In this document: positions 1 through 8,905 of the stretch, in pieces
Layout of the letters: the number at the start of each line of letters is the position of its first letter
Numbering within the stretch: position 1 is the first letter of the stretch
Origin: Acidithiobacillus acidisediminis
GTDB taxonomy: Bacteria > Pseudomonadota > Gammaproteobacteria > Acidithiobacillales > Acidithiobacillaceae
Length of the DNA stretch: 64,000 nt
Assembly: GCF_023277115.1 (NCBI RefSeq)
Contig: NZ_JALQCS010000001.1
Coordinates: 434,001-498,000 of the forward strand
Direction of reading: 5' to 3'
The notes under the pieces: generated by a model
The model's database searches: none
The model's input: the letters and a program-made list of their open reading frames with translations, nothing else
What the model was told of the DNA's origin: nothing
Program-made: the position numbers and the translations under genes

Positions 1-479
1 AGCAACTGGGCAGCCCGGAAAGTATTTATAACGACCCAGCCAACCGCTTTGTCGCCGGCTTCATGGGCTCACCCTCGATGAACTTTCTGCCGGTGACAGC
101 GCGGGAAGAAGAATCCGGGTTATGCCTACGGATTGCCGGCACGGAAGGGGACGGAAATCGTCTCCCGCTGCCCGCTCGCATGCAGGCGGCGCTGCGCTCC
201 CAGTTGGGACGTCGTATTACCCTCGGGATTCGTCCAGAACAGATCACCGACCCTGGGAGCGCGCGGGAAGGAGAGGCCTTGCATACCCTGGAGCTCAACG
301 CCGAACTCCTCGAGCCTACTGGACCGGATACCTTGGTCTTCACGCGCCTGGACGGTCATGCGCTGGTCGCCCGCGTCCATCCCAGTGCCCGGGTAGCGCT
401 GGGTGCGCCCTGCACGCTGTCCTTTCACATGGAACGCGCGGTCTTTTTCGATCCCGACAACGGCGCGCGTCTGGCGTAG
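1..479 (+). CDS. Sugar-type ABC transporter ATP-binding protein, C-terminal part (5' end outside window)
   Basis: The reading frame is open from base 3 to a TAG at 477-479. It begins with residues typical of the end of MalK/UgpC-type ATPases: a Q-L-G-S-P-E-S-I-Y segment followed by DPANRFVAGFMGSPSMNFL. The rest (about 135 residues) fits the C-terminal TOBE/OB regulatory region, including GIRPEQI. Such ATPases sit on the inner face of the membrane and drive import of sugars or glycerol-3-phosphate. Walker motifs lie outside the window, so substrate cannot be judged. A sugar-porter gene follows 23 bp downstream on the same strand, which suggests a carbohydrate transport cluster. Confidence 0.88.
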   Translation, partial: QLGSPESIYNDPANRFVAGFMGSPSMNFLPVTAREEESGLCLRIAGTEGDGNRLPLPARMQAALRSQLGRRITLGIRPEQITDPGSAREGEALHTLELNAELLEPTGPDTLVFTRLDGHALVARVHPSARVALGAPCTLSFHMERAVFFDPDNGARLA

Positions 480-502
480 AGCAGCAACAACCGAGTCCTG
501 CC

Positions 503-1867
503 ATGCGGCGTGCGGGAACCCCCTTTCTGCTCATCTCCGGGATCGCCGGACTGGGCGGGCTGCTGTTTGGCTATGGTACAGCGATCATTGCCGGAGCGTT
601 GTTCTTTTTGCAGCAATGCTTCGCGCTTGACCACAGTCTTACCGGGCTTTTAGTCGCTACAACCTTGGCTGGGGCGGCCCTGGGAGCCGGTGTTGCCGGT
701 CCGTTGGCCGATGCCCTGGGGCGAAGGCGGGTCATTGCGTCCGCCGCCGTGCTCTTTGCCGCGGGCTCCCTCCTGGCCGCCAGTGCCGATCTGCGTCTTT
801 CCCTCTTTTTCGGCCGCGCCTTGGTGGGATTGGCGATCGGCTTGAGTTCTACCGTCACGCCACTCTATCTATCGGAAATTACGGCTGCCGAACAGCGGGG
901 CGCCATTGTCACCCTCAATCAACTCCTGATTACCGTGGGAATTCTAGTCGCCTATCTGGTCAACCTAGCCTTCGTCGGCACCCCACTCGGTTGGCGCTGG
1001 ATGTTTGGTCTGGGTGCCCTGCCTGCCCTGGTCTTGCTCGCAGGCCTCGGCATTCTGCCCGAGAGCCCGCGCTGGCTCTTGCGCCAGGGCCGAATGGAGG
1101 CCGCTGCCGCGGCACTGGAGCGCCTGCGCCAAGATCCGCAAGCGCGCGCGGAGGAGTGGGCGCAACTGCAGGCAGCGGGCGATTCCCAGCGGGGGGGCTG
1201 GCGCGAGCTATTTCGTAGCCGCCTGCGTAAGCCGCTCCTCATTGCCCTCGCCCTGGCTCTGTTCCAACAGATCACGGGTATCAACGTCGTGCTGTATTAC
1301 GCACCGATCATCTTTCACGCCGCAGGCTTCGCCTCCACCCAAGGCGAAGTACTGGCCACCGTGGGCATCGGAAGTATCAATGTGCTCGCCACCCTGATTG
1401 CCGTCCGCCGCCTTGACCGGTGGGGCCGGCGTCCGCTGCTGCTAGGGAGTTTTGCCGGAATGCTACTGAGCCTGCTGATTCTGGCCACGGGGCTCCGTCT
1501 AGCCCTACAAGGTCCGTGGCTCTATCTGATCGTTGCCGCCATTGCCGCCTTCGTCATCTCTTTTGCCATGGGCATTGGCCCGATCTTCTGGCTCCTCATT
1601 GCCGAAATCTTCCCCAACGTCCTACGCGGCCGTGCAATGGCCCTCGCCACCGTGCTCAACTGGCTCAGCAACATGCTGGTCACCGGCGTCTTTCTCGACC
1701 TGGCAGCCCGCCTAGGTGCCGGTGGAACTTTTTATCTCTATGCCTTCGCCAGCTTTCTGGCTTTGCTCTTTACCTGGCGCTGGGTACCAGAAACCAAGGG
1801 TCTGCGTTTGGAAGACATCGAACAGCGCCTGATGGCGTCGGGCAAGGCTCCACCCCCGCAACACTAG
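503..1867 (+). CDS. MFS sugar porter (sugar:H+ symporter family)
   Basis: The 454-residue product has twelve predicted hydrophobic segments. Family signatures are visible: GGLLFGYGTAIIAGAL in TM1, DALGRRR in the first loop, an E-S-P-R-W-L motif before the central loop, QQITGINVVLYYAP in TM7, and a terminal VPETKG motif. These define the sugar porter family of the major facilitator superfamily, which imports hexoses or pentoses with protons. The frame is open further upstream, but ATG at 503 is chosen because the protein then begins just before TM1 and does not overlap the ABC ATPase gene. Its stop overlaps the stop of the convergent MFS gene by CTAG. The substrate is not determinable from sequence. 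Confidence 0.9.
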   Translation: MRRAGTPFLLISGIAGLGGLLFGYGTAIIAGALFFLQQCFALDHSLTGLLVATTLAGAALGAGVAGPLADALGRRRVIASAAVLFAAGSLLAASADLRLSLFFGRALVGLAIGLSSTVTPLYLSEITAAEQRGAIVTLNQLLITVGILVAYLVNLAFVGTPLGWRWMFGLGALPALVLLAGLGILPESPRWLLRQGRMEAAAAALERLRQDPQARAEEWAQLQAAGDSQRGGWRELFRSRLRKPLLIALALALFQQITGINVVLYYAPIIFHAAGFASTQGEVLATVGIGSINVLATLIAVRRLDRWGRRPLLLGSFAGMLLSLLILATGLRLALQGPWLYLIVAAIAAFVISFAMGIGPIFWLLIAEIFPNVLRGRAMALATVLNWLSNMLVTGVFLDLAARLGAGGTFYLYAFASFLALLFTWRWVPETKGLRLEDIEQRLMASGKAPPPQH

Positions 1868-3204
1868 CCTTGCTCCAGCTCTTCCAGACTTTTCTGCCGA
1901 GATTCCAGGCCATAGCGCCAGGTCACGAAGACTGCAAGGAGGGAGATGGCAGCCATGACGACCAATAAACGGGGAATGCCCCAACTTTTTTCGACGATCG
2001 GAAACAGCATTGCCGAGAGCAGGGCACCGGCGCGGGAGAGCCCCGTGGCCAAGCCCGCCGCACTGGCACGTAACTCCGTCGGAAAGATTTCCACCGCTAG
2101 TGCAAAAACCGTTACCCCGGGGCCGATACCCACGCCAAAGGCATAGACGGCCGAGGCGCCATATACGCCGGGCAGGTAATGCACTGTGGATGCGAGGGCA
2201 AATCCCAGCAGACCCGCTGCCATCATGGTAAAACCGGCCATTTGCAGCGGGATTCGCCCCCAGCGGTCGATGCGCTGGAGGATATAGGCAATGCCCAGAG
2301 CCGAGACACAGAGAATCGCCGCATTGATCGCGGCGGCTGCGGCGTTACTGGGGGCGAAACCATTGGTACGCAGGACCAAGGGGAAATACAGCCCAATTCC
2401 CAGCCCAACCACATCCAGACAAAACCACGGAAAGACACTTAGAAAAAGACGCCGCAGCCAAGAGATTTGCAGCAGCACCCGCCAGGATTGTCTGGGTGCC
2501 GCAAACTGCTGCAACGCCGATTCCCGCTCGCCAGCGCTCGCGTCTGGCAGCAATTGCGCAAGCGCCGCGCGGGCAGACGGGATATCGCCGTGACGTACCA
2601 ACCAACGGGGCGACTCGGGCAAGCCGGCACGCAACCACAGTAGGGCCAAGGCGGGGATGACGGCGCTACCCAGCATCCAGCGCCAGGAGTCGAGACCGGT
2701 GAAGAGCAAGGACCAGCCGACCACCGTAGAAAGAAGGGCTCCTGCATACCAGGCCAAGTTCACCCGTGCGAAGCGGTTCCCCCGTTGGGAGGCGGGGCTG
2801 TATTCCGCCACAATCGTCGCCACGAGGGGATAATCGAGGCCAATCGCCAAGCCGGTAATGAGGCGTCCGGCAAAGAGCAGCAGCAGGTTGGGGCTAAACG
2901 CACTGAGCAAGGCACCCACAATGTACAGGAGCATGTTGGGGATCAGCAGGCGCCGCCGCCCGAAACGATCCGTGAATACCCCACCGAAAAGCCCGCCCAG
3001 CAGCGAACCGATCAGCGCCATCCCCATGAGTAAGCCAATTTCGGCAGCATCAAGATGCCAGGCATGGTGCAGAGGAAGGAGGACGACAGCCATGATGCTC
3101 AAATCGTAGCCATCCAGGAGCATGCCGAGCATGGCAGCAGCCAGCGCCAGACGAACGCCGTTCCGCGGCTGGGCAACTGCGCCTCGTGGCCAGGGCGTGG
3201 GCAT
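1864..3204 (-). CDS. MFS transporter (metabolite/sugar-porter-like)
   Basis: The 446-residue protein has about twelve membrane segments and the MFS loop motifs D-R-F-G-R-R-R-L after TM2 and GLPESPRWLVRHG after TM6. The N-terminal DGYDLSIMAVVL pattern resembles the aromatic acid/sugar subgroups of the superfamily. It is convergent with the sugar porter gene, sharing a CTAG stop overlap, and precedes the kdpDE block on the same strand with a 134-bp gap, so it may or may not be cotranscribed with it. The transported substrate is unknown. Confidence 0.85.
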   Translation of the reverse strand: MPTPWPRGAVAQPRNGVRLALAAAMLGMLLDGYDLSIMAVVLLPLHHAWHLDAAEIGLLMGMALIGSLLGGLFGGVFTDRFGRRRLLIPNMLLYIVGALLSAFSPNLLLLFAGRLITGLAIGLDYPLVATIVAEYSPASQRGNRFARVNLAWYAGALLSTVVGWSLLFTGLDSWRWMLGSAVIPALALLWLRAGLPESPRWLVRHGDIPSARAALAQLLPDASAGERESALQQFAAPRQSWRVLLQISWLRRLFLSVFPWFCLDVVGLGIGLYFPLVLRTNGFAPSNAAAAAINAAILCVSALGIAYILQRIDRWGRIPLQMAGFTMMAAGLLGFALASTVHYLPGVYGASAVYAFGVGIGPGVTVFALAVEIFPTELRASAAGLATGLSRAGALLSAMLFPIVEKSWGIPRLLVVMAAISLLAVFVTWRYGLESRQKSLEELEQG

Positions 3205-3338
3205 TTATGGCTCTTGTGACGGACTCAGGCGCATGGCCCCTGTTGTACCACAAAGGCGTGCGGGATGCTGCCCAGACTGCATCTTGATGGGCGCTGAGCG
3301 ATCCGACGAAATCCAATAACAGGGGCGGCGTTGGGACA

Positions 3339-4067
3339 TCAAAGTGCGGTTTCCTGGTGCTCAGGAAGCAGCAATCGGTAGCCAATGCCCAATTCGGTGA
3401 TCAAATAACGTGGCTGATTGGGATCCTCCTCTATTTTTTCCCGCAGTCTCTGGATGTAAATACGCAAATAATGGGTTTGACCCAGATGCTTCGGCCCCCA
3501 GACCCCCATCAGCAGCTTTTGATAGGGGATGACCTGACCTGCATGCTGCAGAAACAGACGCATCATCAGAAACTCTTTCATCGTCAAAGCAACCTTACGC
3601 CCATCGTCCAGCACCAGGAGGCGGACATCCTCTTCCAGAGTCCAGGAATCCGACGGCAATAGTCCTCCCGGATTTTGCCACAGGCGGCGCAGGTGGGCGT
3701 CGAGGCGCGCAAGGAGTTCACCAATGGTGAAGGGTTTGGTCATATAGTCATCAGCGCCCTGCTGCAGGGCACGGACCTTGTCCTCCTCCCGATGTCGCGC
3801 AGAGAGCACCACAATCAGGCCCTGAGGTTGTATGCTGCGTAACCAGGAAAGGATGTCGAGGCCGTCACCATCAGGAAGCCCCAGGTCCAGCAAGGTCACA
3901 AGCCACGGGCTAAGGCCAGTCTCCTGCCGCTGCCTTGCGAGTTCCTGCACCTGCGCAAGACTACCCGCATGCTCCATGCGGTACCGATGGTCCGATTTTA
4001 AGGCGGTCCGTAGAAAGGTGACGATGGACGGGTCATCTTCCACCAACAGTAGATCCTGCAGGGCCAT
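3339..4067 (-). CDS. kdpE: KdpE, OmpR-type response regulator of potassium uptake
   Basis: The 242-residue protein has an N-terminal receiver domain (acidic pair in VEDDPS near residues 9-14, phospho-acceptor Asp about residue 61 in LLDLGLPDG, and the KPF lysine) and a C-terminal winged-helix DNA-binding domain. It is the partner of the KdpD kinase and activates kdpFABC under low K+ or osmotic stress. ATG at 4067 is preferred to an upstream in-frame codon because a strong GAGGAGAA ribosome site precedes it. The gene overlaps the end of kdpD by 35 bp, which implies coupled translation. Its likely targets are the 11-bp repeat arrays at 6861-6904 and 13659-13702. Confidence 0.95.
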   Translation of the reverse strand: MALQDLLLVEDDPSIVTFLRTALKSDHRYRMEHAGSLAQVQELARQRQETGLSPWLVTLLDLGLPDGDGLDILSWLRSIQPQGLIVVLSARHREEDKVRALQQGADDYMTKPFTIGELLARLDAHLRRLWQNPGGLLPSDSWTLEEDVRLLVLDDGRKVALTMKEFLMMRLFLQHAGQVIPYQKLLMGVWGPKHLGQTHYLRIYIQRLREKIEEDPNQPRYLITELGIGYRLLLPEHQETAL

Positions 4068-6801
4068 GTTCGTTCTCCTCTTCTGGTGGAGGGGGTGGCG
4101 TATCCAGCGGCAGGGTGAAGCAGAATCGCGCACCTGGGTTCATGTTTTGATTGCTGGCATGAATCTGCCCACCATGCATCTCGACAATGCTTTTGGCAAT
4201 GGTCAAGCCGAGCCCACTACCCCCCTCGCCAAATCTCGGCTTCACCTGACTAAAGCGCGCAAAAATTTGTTCTTCCTTGCCTGGGGGGATCCCCAAGCCT
4301 TGATCGATGACGCAAACACGCGCGATTTCTGCGTCCATCCACGCCTGTATGATGATCGGTGTGTGCGCAGGACTATAACGACAGGCGTTATCGAGCAGAT
4401 TGCTGAGGACCTGTGCGATCAGCCCGGGATCGACATGGAGCAGGGGCAGCCCAGACGCTATCTGGTACTGAAAGTCGCGCGCACGGCAGGATGGTGCCAG
4501 TTGGCGCTGTGCCATGCCAATAATTTCGGCTAGTGGAACCCATTCGCGGCGCAGATCCGTGCCCTGGGAAAGCAGACTGGCGACCCGCAGGATGCGCTCC
4601 ATCGTATCCGCCATCCGCTGCGCATCGTTGCGCAGGTTGCGAATCAAGACCTGCTGATCCTCGAGACTGATGTCTTCGCGAAAATCTTCCAGGGTGCTGA
4701 GGGTCCCCAACACAGCGGTCAACGGGGTGCGTAAATCGTGAGAAATTGCGCTGAGCAGGGTGTTTTGCATCTGCTCCATGCGCAATTGCAGCTTCGCCTC
4801 CGTACGTAACGTGAGTACCGCGGCTGCCTCCATGGCGGCAGCAATCAGACGAGCAATGGTTTCCAAATAACGCAGCCACTCCCCCGGTATCCGCTGTATC
4901 TCGAGATCACCGATCTCCATTACCCCAAGTACCTGGTCGCCATTGCATAAAGGGAGTAGCAATGCCGGGAGGGAAGACAAGGTGTCGGTGCCCATTCCCG
5001 CAGGACGCTGATTCTGGAATACCCACACCGCCCCCGATCGGCTTCGCGCCGGATCTCCCTCTTCGCTAGTGTCTACCGGGTGCCGATGGAGAGGAAGTTT
5101 TCCGTCGGGTTCCGGTAACCAAAAGCGGATATGGAAGCCCAGACTGCGGTGGATTTGGCTGATCGCTTCACTAAGTACCGCGTTTACATCTTGCTGGGCA
5201 CTGAGTTCCTGCACCAGGTTATACAGGTTGCGGGCGCGTCGCTCCCGCATTCGTGCCATCAACGCTTGATCGCGGGAGCGGGCCACCAACTGGCTGATCA
5301 GGATCGCCACGGTCAGATTGGCCAAAAACAGGAGCAGGGATTCCATGGTGTCTGGCAGATTTTTGCCTTGCCCAAAGAGAAAGAATGCCGCCTGTGCACT
5401 CACGATCACGACAATGGCCGGCCAACGTCCGTAGCGTAGGGCAGCGATGACCGACCCCATGAGCGCCAGCAGAAAAAAGGCTGCAGTTCCCAGCCAGGGG
5501 CTGAAGAGCATCCCCAATGCCGTGAGCACTACTCCTCCTGCCGCACTGATCAACAGCGGGCGGCTCGCACGCAGGCGCAATTCCCGTCGTGGAACCGCCT
5601 TGAGGTAGGCCGGATTGGCGCTGGTGTGATTCTCTGGCGAATGCAGCGGACAAATGACGATGTCGATGGCTGGGGAGTGGCGCAACAGTTGCCGCAGAGG
5701 GCTACGGAGCTGCTGCCAGAAATGACGCAAGCCGCTCCAGCTGCCCACCACGATTCGCGTCACTTGGCGCGTGCTGGCATAGGCCAGAATCTCCGTAGCC
5801 ACATTCGTCCCGGTAATACGAACCGTTTCCGCGCCCATGCGCTCGGCCAGATGAAAATGGCTCCATAGCCATGCCTGGTACTGCGGGCGTTGCCAGAGTC
5901 CTCTGGGGGTATCCACATGCACCACCAGCCATGGGCAATGCAGGGCTTGGGACAATCGGTAACCGGCGCGGATCAGTTGTTCACTCTCCGCATCGGCGCC
6001 AATGGCTACGAGCACCGTTTCTCGTAGACGCCCACCGTCGCGCGTATCCTCGGGATGCGTGGTGCGAAAGATTTGCAGCTCACTATCCATCCGATCAGCC
6101 GCGACCCGCATGGCCAATTGGCGCAAGGCCATGAGATTACTCTTGCGAAAGAAGTGCTGCATGGCGCGCGCGCCCCGCGCACCCAGATAGACCTTGTTTT
6201 CTCGCAGGCGTTGGAGAAGATCCTCCTCACTGATATCGATGAGGGTAATTTCCTCCGCATCGGTCACGACCCGATCCGGGACCGTCTCGCGCACCCGCAC
6301 CCCGGTGATCGCAAAGACCACATCGTTCACGCTCTCCAGGTGCTGCACATTGATCGTCGTGGCGACATCGATACCCGCAGAGAGCAGCTCTTCCAGGTCT
6401 TGCCAACGTTTGCTGTGGCGCGCACCGCGGGCATTGCTATGGGCCAGCTCATCCAGCAACAGGAGCTTGGGTCGACGGGCAAGGGCGGCATCCAGATCAA
6501 ATTCGCGCAGCGTCTGGGAGCCGTCGACGGGCATCAGGGGAAGATGGGGAAGTGCAGAAGCCAGGGCCTCCGTATCGCTGCGTTGATGGGTTTCCACCAC
6601 ACCCACCACAACCTCTCGCCCTTTGCTCTGCTCATCAATCCCAAAGCGCAACATGGCATAGGTTTTGCCCACCCCGGGAGCCGCACCAAAGAAGACCTTG
6701 AGTCGCCCACGCTTCTGTCGTTCGGCGGACTTTTCAATGGCTTCCAGGAGCGCTTGCGGGTCGGGTCGTTCGGGATCGGCAGGATTTCCAGCCACGGACA
6801 T
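4033..6801 (-). CDS. kdpD: KdpD, membrane sensor histidine kinase for K+/osmotic stress
   Basis: The 922-residue product has the full KdpD layout. A cytoplasmic N-terminal KdpD domain carries the Walker A GAAPGVGKTYAM (about residues 39-50). A universal-stress-protein-like domain follows, then four membrane helices, a GAF-like region, a HisKA domain with the phospho-accepting His in SAISHDLRTPL (about residue 688), and a HATPase domain with N, G1 and G2 boxes (NLLDNACRYS, DQGLGIPPG, GGSGLGLTIAKS). It controls the divergent kdp operon through KdpE. Length is close to that of E. coli KdpD. The start at 6801 lies 59 bp from the 11-bp repeat array, so autoregulation is plausible. Confidence 0.96.
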   Translation of the reverse strand: MSVAGNPADPERPDPQALLEAIEKSAERQKRGRLKVFFGAAPGVGKTYAMLRFGIDEQSKGREVVVGVVETHQRSDTEALASALPHLPLMPVDGSQTLREFDLDAALARRPKLLLLDELAHSNARGARHSKRWQDLEELLSAGIDVATTINVQHLESVNDVVFAITGVRVRETVPDRVVTDAEEITLIDISEEDLLQRLRENKVYLGARGARAMQHFFRKSNLMALRQLAMRVAADRMDSELQIFRTTHPEDTRDGGRLRETVLVAIGADAESEQLIRAGYRLSQALHCPWLVVHVDTPRGLWQRPQYQAWLWSHFHLAERMGAETVRITGTNVATEILAYASTRQVTRIVVGSWSGLRHFWQQLRSPLRQLLRHSPAIDIVICPLHSPENHTSANPAYLKAVPRRELRLRASRPLLISAAGGVVLTALGMLFSPWLGTAAFFLLALMGSVIAALRYGRWPAIVVIVSAQAAFFLFGQGKNLPDTMESLLLFLANLTVAILISQLVARSRDQALMARMRERRARNLYNLVQELSAQQDVNAVLSEAISQIHRSLGFHIRFWLPEPDGKLPLHRHPVDTSEEGDPARSRSGAVWVFQNQRPAGMGTDTLSSLPALLLPLCNGDQVLGVMEIGDLEIQRIPGEWLRYLETIARLIAAAMEAAAVLTLRTEAKLQLRMEQMQNTLLSAISHDLRTPLTAVLGTLSTLEDFREDISLEDQQVLIRNLRNDAQRMADTMERILRVASLLSQGTDLRREWVPLAEIIGMAQRQLAPSCRARDFQYQIASGLPLLHVDPGLIAQVLSNLLDNACRYSPAHTPIIIQAWMDAEIARVCVIDQGLGIPPGKEEQIFARFSQVKPRFGEGGSGLGLTIAKSIVEMHGGQIHASNQNMNPGARFCFTLPLDTPPPPPEEENEHGPAGSTVGGR

Positions 6802-6860
6802 CGCTCAGCAAAAAGTAGAAAACTTATCTTAAGTCGAAAACAAAGGAAGTCAATCCGCAT

Positions 6861-6904
6861 TATTTTTTACGGCTTTTTTATGCATTTTTTATGGGTTTTT
6901 TATA
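6861..6904 (+). promoter_or_regulatory. Four tandem 11-bp units, probable KdpE binding array upstream of the kdp operon
   Basis: Four contiguous 11-bp units can be read: TATTTTTTACG, GCTTTTTTATG, CATTTTTTATG and GGTTTTTTATA. The 11-bp period is one helical turn. The known E. coli KdpE site upstream of kdpFABC has TTTATA and TTTACA half-sites also spaced 11 bp apart, so two KdpE dimers could bind here. The array lies between divergent kdpD and the kdp structural operon, 59 bp before the first small reading frame. No convincing -10 box could be chosen. Confidence 0.75.
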
Positions 6905-6963
6905 GACGGCTGATTTTGACCGCTGATACGCTGATTTTTGTTTACGAAGGAAGAGGTGCCGAT

Positions 6964-7056
6964 ATGTTTGTTCTCTATCTTCTCTTGCTTTTGCTGCCCT
7001 TTGGCCTGGCCGCTGGGTTTGTCCTCCTACTCGATAAAATGAGGGCTTGGTCATGA
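6964..7056 (+). CDS. 30-aa single-helix membrane peptide leading the kdp operon
   Basis: An ATG at 6964 follows a GAAGGAAGAGG ribosome-binding stretch and encodes 30 residues. The first two thirds are almost entirely hydrophobic (a run such as LYLLLLLLPFGLAAGF), and the end is basic and aromatic (DKMRAWS). Its TGA overlaps the kdpF ATG as ATGA, so translation is probably coupled. It is as short as KdpF, but differs from it in sequence, and a separate KdpF follows. A role as an additional small subunit or stabiliser of the Kdp complex is inference; no homologue is recognised. Confidence 0.6.
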   Translation: MFVLYLLLLLLPFGLAAGFVLLLDKMRAWS

Positions 7057-7145
7057 GCGTGCTCGTGTGGGTCGGTTTGGGGCTGGCAGTGTTCCTGCTG
7101 GTGTATTTGGCGGTATTTCTGATCTATCCGGAGCGCTTCCTATGA
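7053..7145 (+). CDS. kdpF: KdpF, small stabilising subunit of the K+-transporting ATPase
   Basis: This 30-residue reading frame has one hydrophobic helix (VWVGLGLAVFLLVYLAVFLI) followed by a short polar tail YPERFL. KdpF of other bacteria is about 29 residues with the same design and immediately precedes kdpA. KdpF sits in the membrane against KdpA and stabilises the complex. It overlaps the preceding small gene and kdpA by ATGA on both sides, so a continuous coupled translation chain is seen. Confidence 0.85.
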   Translation: MSVLVWVGLGLAVFLLVYLAVFLIYPERFL

Positions 7146-8896
7146 CCAACGCGATCCTTCTCACCCTGGCAGTATTTGTCGTTACCCTGGGCTTGGCCTG
7201 GCCCATCGGCGCCTATATGGCGCGGGTCTATGGGGGCGAGTCCTTTTGGGCCAGCCACTTTCTGGGCGGCCTCGAACGGGGCATCTACTGGGCGGCCGGG
7301 GTGTCGCCCAAACAGGATATGAGCTGGAAGCGCTATGCGCTGCTCTGGCTGCTCTTCAACCTCGTGGGCGGACTGTTTCTGTATTTCCTACTGTATTTCC
7401 AGAACTTTTTTCCCCTCAATCCACAAGGCTTTCCCAGCCCCGGCGCCGGCCTCAGCTTCAATACCGCGGCGTCCTTCATCACCAATACCAACTGGCAGGC
7501 ATACTCGGGGGAAACGACCATGAGTTACCTCAGCCAAGTGCTGGGCATAGGGATTCAATACTTCTTCTCGGCGGCCTCTGGCATGGTGTTGGCGGTGGCC
7601 TTGACGCGCGGCTTCTCCCGCACCGAAAGCCACGGAATCGGTAATCTCTGGGTCGACCTGACCCGCTCGGTGCTCTATATCCTGCTCCCGCTGGCCATTC
7701 TTCTGGGCCTGTTTCTGGTGAGTCAGGGGGCGATCCAGAACTTTTCCGCCTACCTGCAGGTGCATCTCATCGATCCCTTTGTCCAGGGCGGTAAATTGAT
7801 TACCCAGCAGACCCTGGCCATGGGTCCAGCGGGGTCCCAGACCGCCATCGAGATGCTGGGCAACAACGGTGGCGGCTTTTTCAATGCCAATTGTGGCCAG
7901 CCGTTCCAGAGCCCCACGGGGATGACCAACTTTGTGCTCAACGTCGCGGAATTGCTGTTGCCCTTCTCCCTCCTATTTTACTTTGGTCGCGCCATTGCCA
8001 GCCGCAAGCTGGGCTGGGCCCTGGTGGCGGTGGCGCTCTTGCTGCTGGTACCGCTGGCTGTATTCAGCGAGCAACAGGACCTAGCCGGCAACCCGGTCTT
8101 TACCCAGTTGGGGGTGACGCAGGCGCATACGGCCGCCCTCGCTGGCGGCGGCAATATGGAGGGGGTCGAAGATCGGTTTGGTGTTGCCGGCAGCGCGCTC
8201 TTTGGGGCTTCCACCACGGGGACATCCACCGGCGCCTCCAGTTCTTCCTACGACTCCTTCATGCCGTTGTCTGGTGGCGTCAACCTCTTCCTCATGCAGT
8301 TAGGTGAAGTGGCGCCGGGTGGTGTCGGTTCCGGGGTGGCGTCTTTGGTGGGATTTTTCATCATCGCCGTCTTCATTGGTAGTTTGATGGTGGGCCGAAC
8401 GCCGGAGTTTCTGGGCAAAAAGCTGGAAGCCTATGAGATGAAAATGGCGGCCTTGGCAATCTTGATCATGCCAATTCTGATTCTCGTCGGTACGGCGCTC
8501 GCCGTCTCCCTGCCGGGTGGTCGGGACGCCATTCTCAATCCGGGCCCCCATGGCTTCTCCGAAATCCTCTATGCCTTGACCAGTCCGGCCAACAATAACG
8601 GCAGTTCGTTCGGGGGCCTCAATGCCGATACGGTGTTCTACAACATCTTGACCGGCATCGTGGTCCTGATGAATCGGTATTTGACCTACTTTCCCCTCTT
8701 GGCGATTGCCGGGTCCTTGGCGGCGAAGCGGCGGATGGCAGCGGGTGTGGGCACCTTGAACCCGACCACCCCGCTTTTTGTGGTCTTCTCGACCGGGGTG
8801 ATCTTGCTGGTAGGGGCGCTGAACTTCATCCCTGCCCTCGCCCTGGGACCGGTGGCCGAGGCCTTGTCCTTGCCCGCCCTGCATTTCCATCCTTGA
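7142..8896 (+). CDS. kdpA: KdpA, potassium-translocating subunit of the Kdp ATPase
   Basis: The 584-residue membrane protein has ten or more hydrophobic helices and the repeated selectivity-filter elements of the KdpA/Trk-like fold, visible as NTNWQAYSGE, GNNGGGFFNAN, GEVAPGGVGSG and SPANNNGSSFGG. It binds and conducts K+ with high affinity, powered by KdpB. ATG at 7142 is chosen because it gives the expected N-terminus and overlaps kdpF by ATGA. Length matches the family. Confidence 0.97.
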   Translation: MTNAILLTLAVFVVTLGLAWPIGAYMARVYGGESFWASHFLGGLERGIYWAAGVSPKQDMSWKRYALLWLLFNLVGGLFLYFLLYFQNFFPLNPQGFPSPGAGLSFNTAASFITNTNWQAYSGETTMSYLSQVLGIGIQYFFSAASGMVLAVALTRGFSRTESHGIGNLWVDLTRSVLYILLPLAILLGLFLVSQGAIQNFSAYLQVHLIDPFVQGGKLITQQTLAMGPAGSQTAIEMLGNNGGGFFNANCGQPFQSPTGMTNFVLNVAELLLPFSLLFYFGRAIASRKLGWALVAVALLLLVPLAVFSEQQDLAGNPVFTQLGVTQAHTAALAGGGNMEGVEDRFGVAGSALFGASTTGTSTGASSSSYDSFMPLSGGVNLFLMQLGEVAPGGVGSGVASLVGFFIIAVFIGSLMVGRTPEFLGKKLEAYEMKMAALAILIMPILILVGTALAVSLPGGRDAILNPGPHGFSEILYALTSPANNNGSSFGGLNADTVFYNILTGIVVLMNRYLTYFPLLAIAGSLAAKRRMAAGVGTLNPTTPLFVVFSTGVILLVGALNFIPALALGPVAEALSLPALHFHP

Positions 8897-8905
8897 GGAA
8901 TCGTC

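Noticed and set aside
122-502. Open frame continuing upstream of the sugar porter
   Set aside because: It overlaps the ABC ATPase gene in another frame and encodes Arg/Pro-rich sequence; the porter family N-terminus begins at ATG 503.
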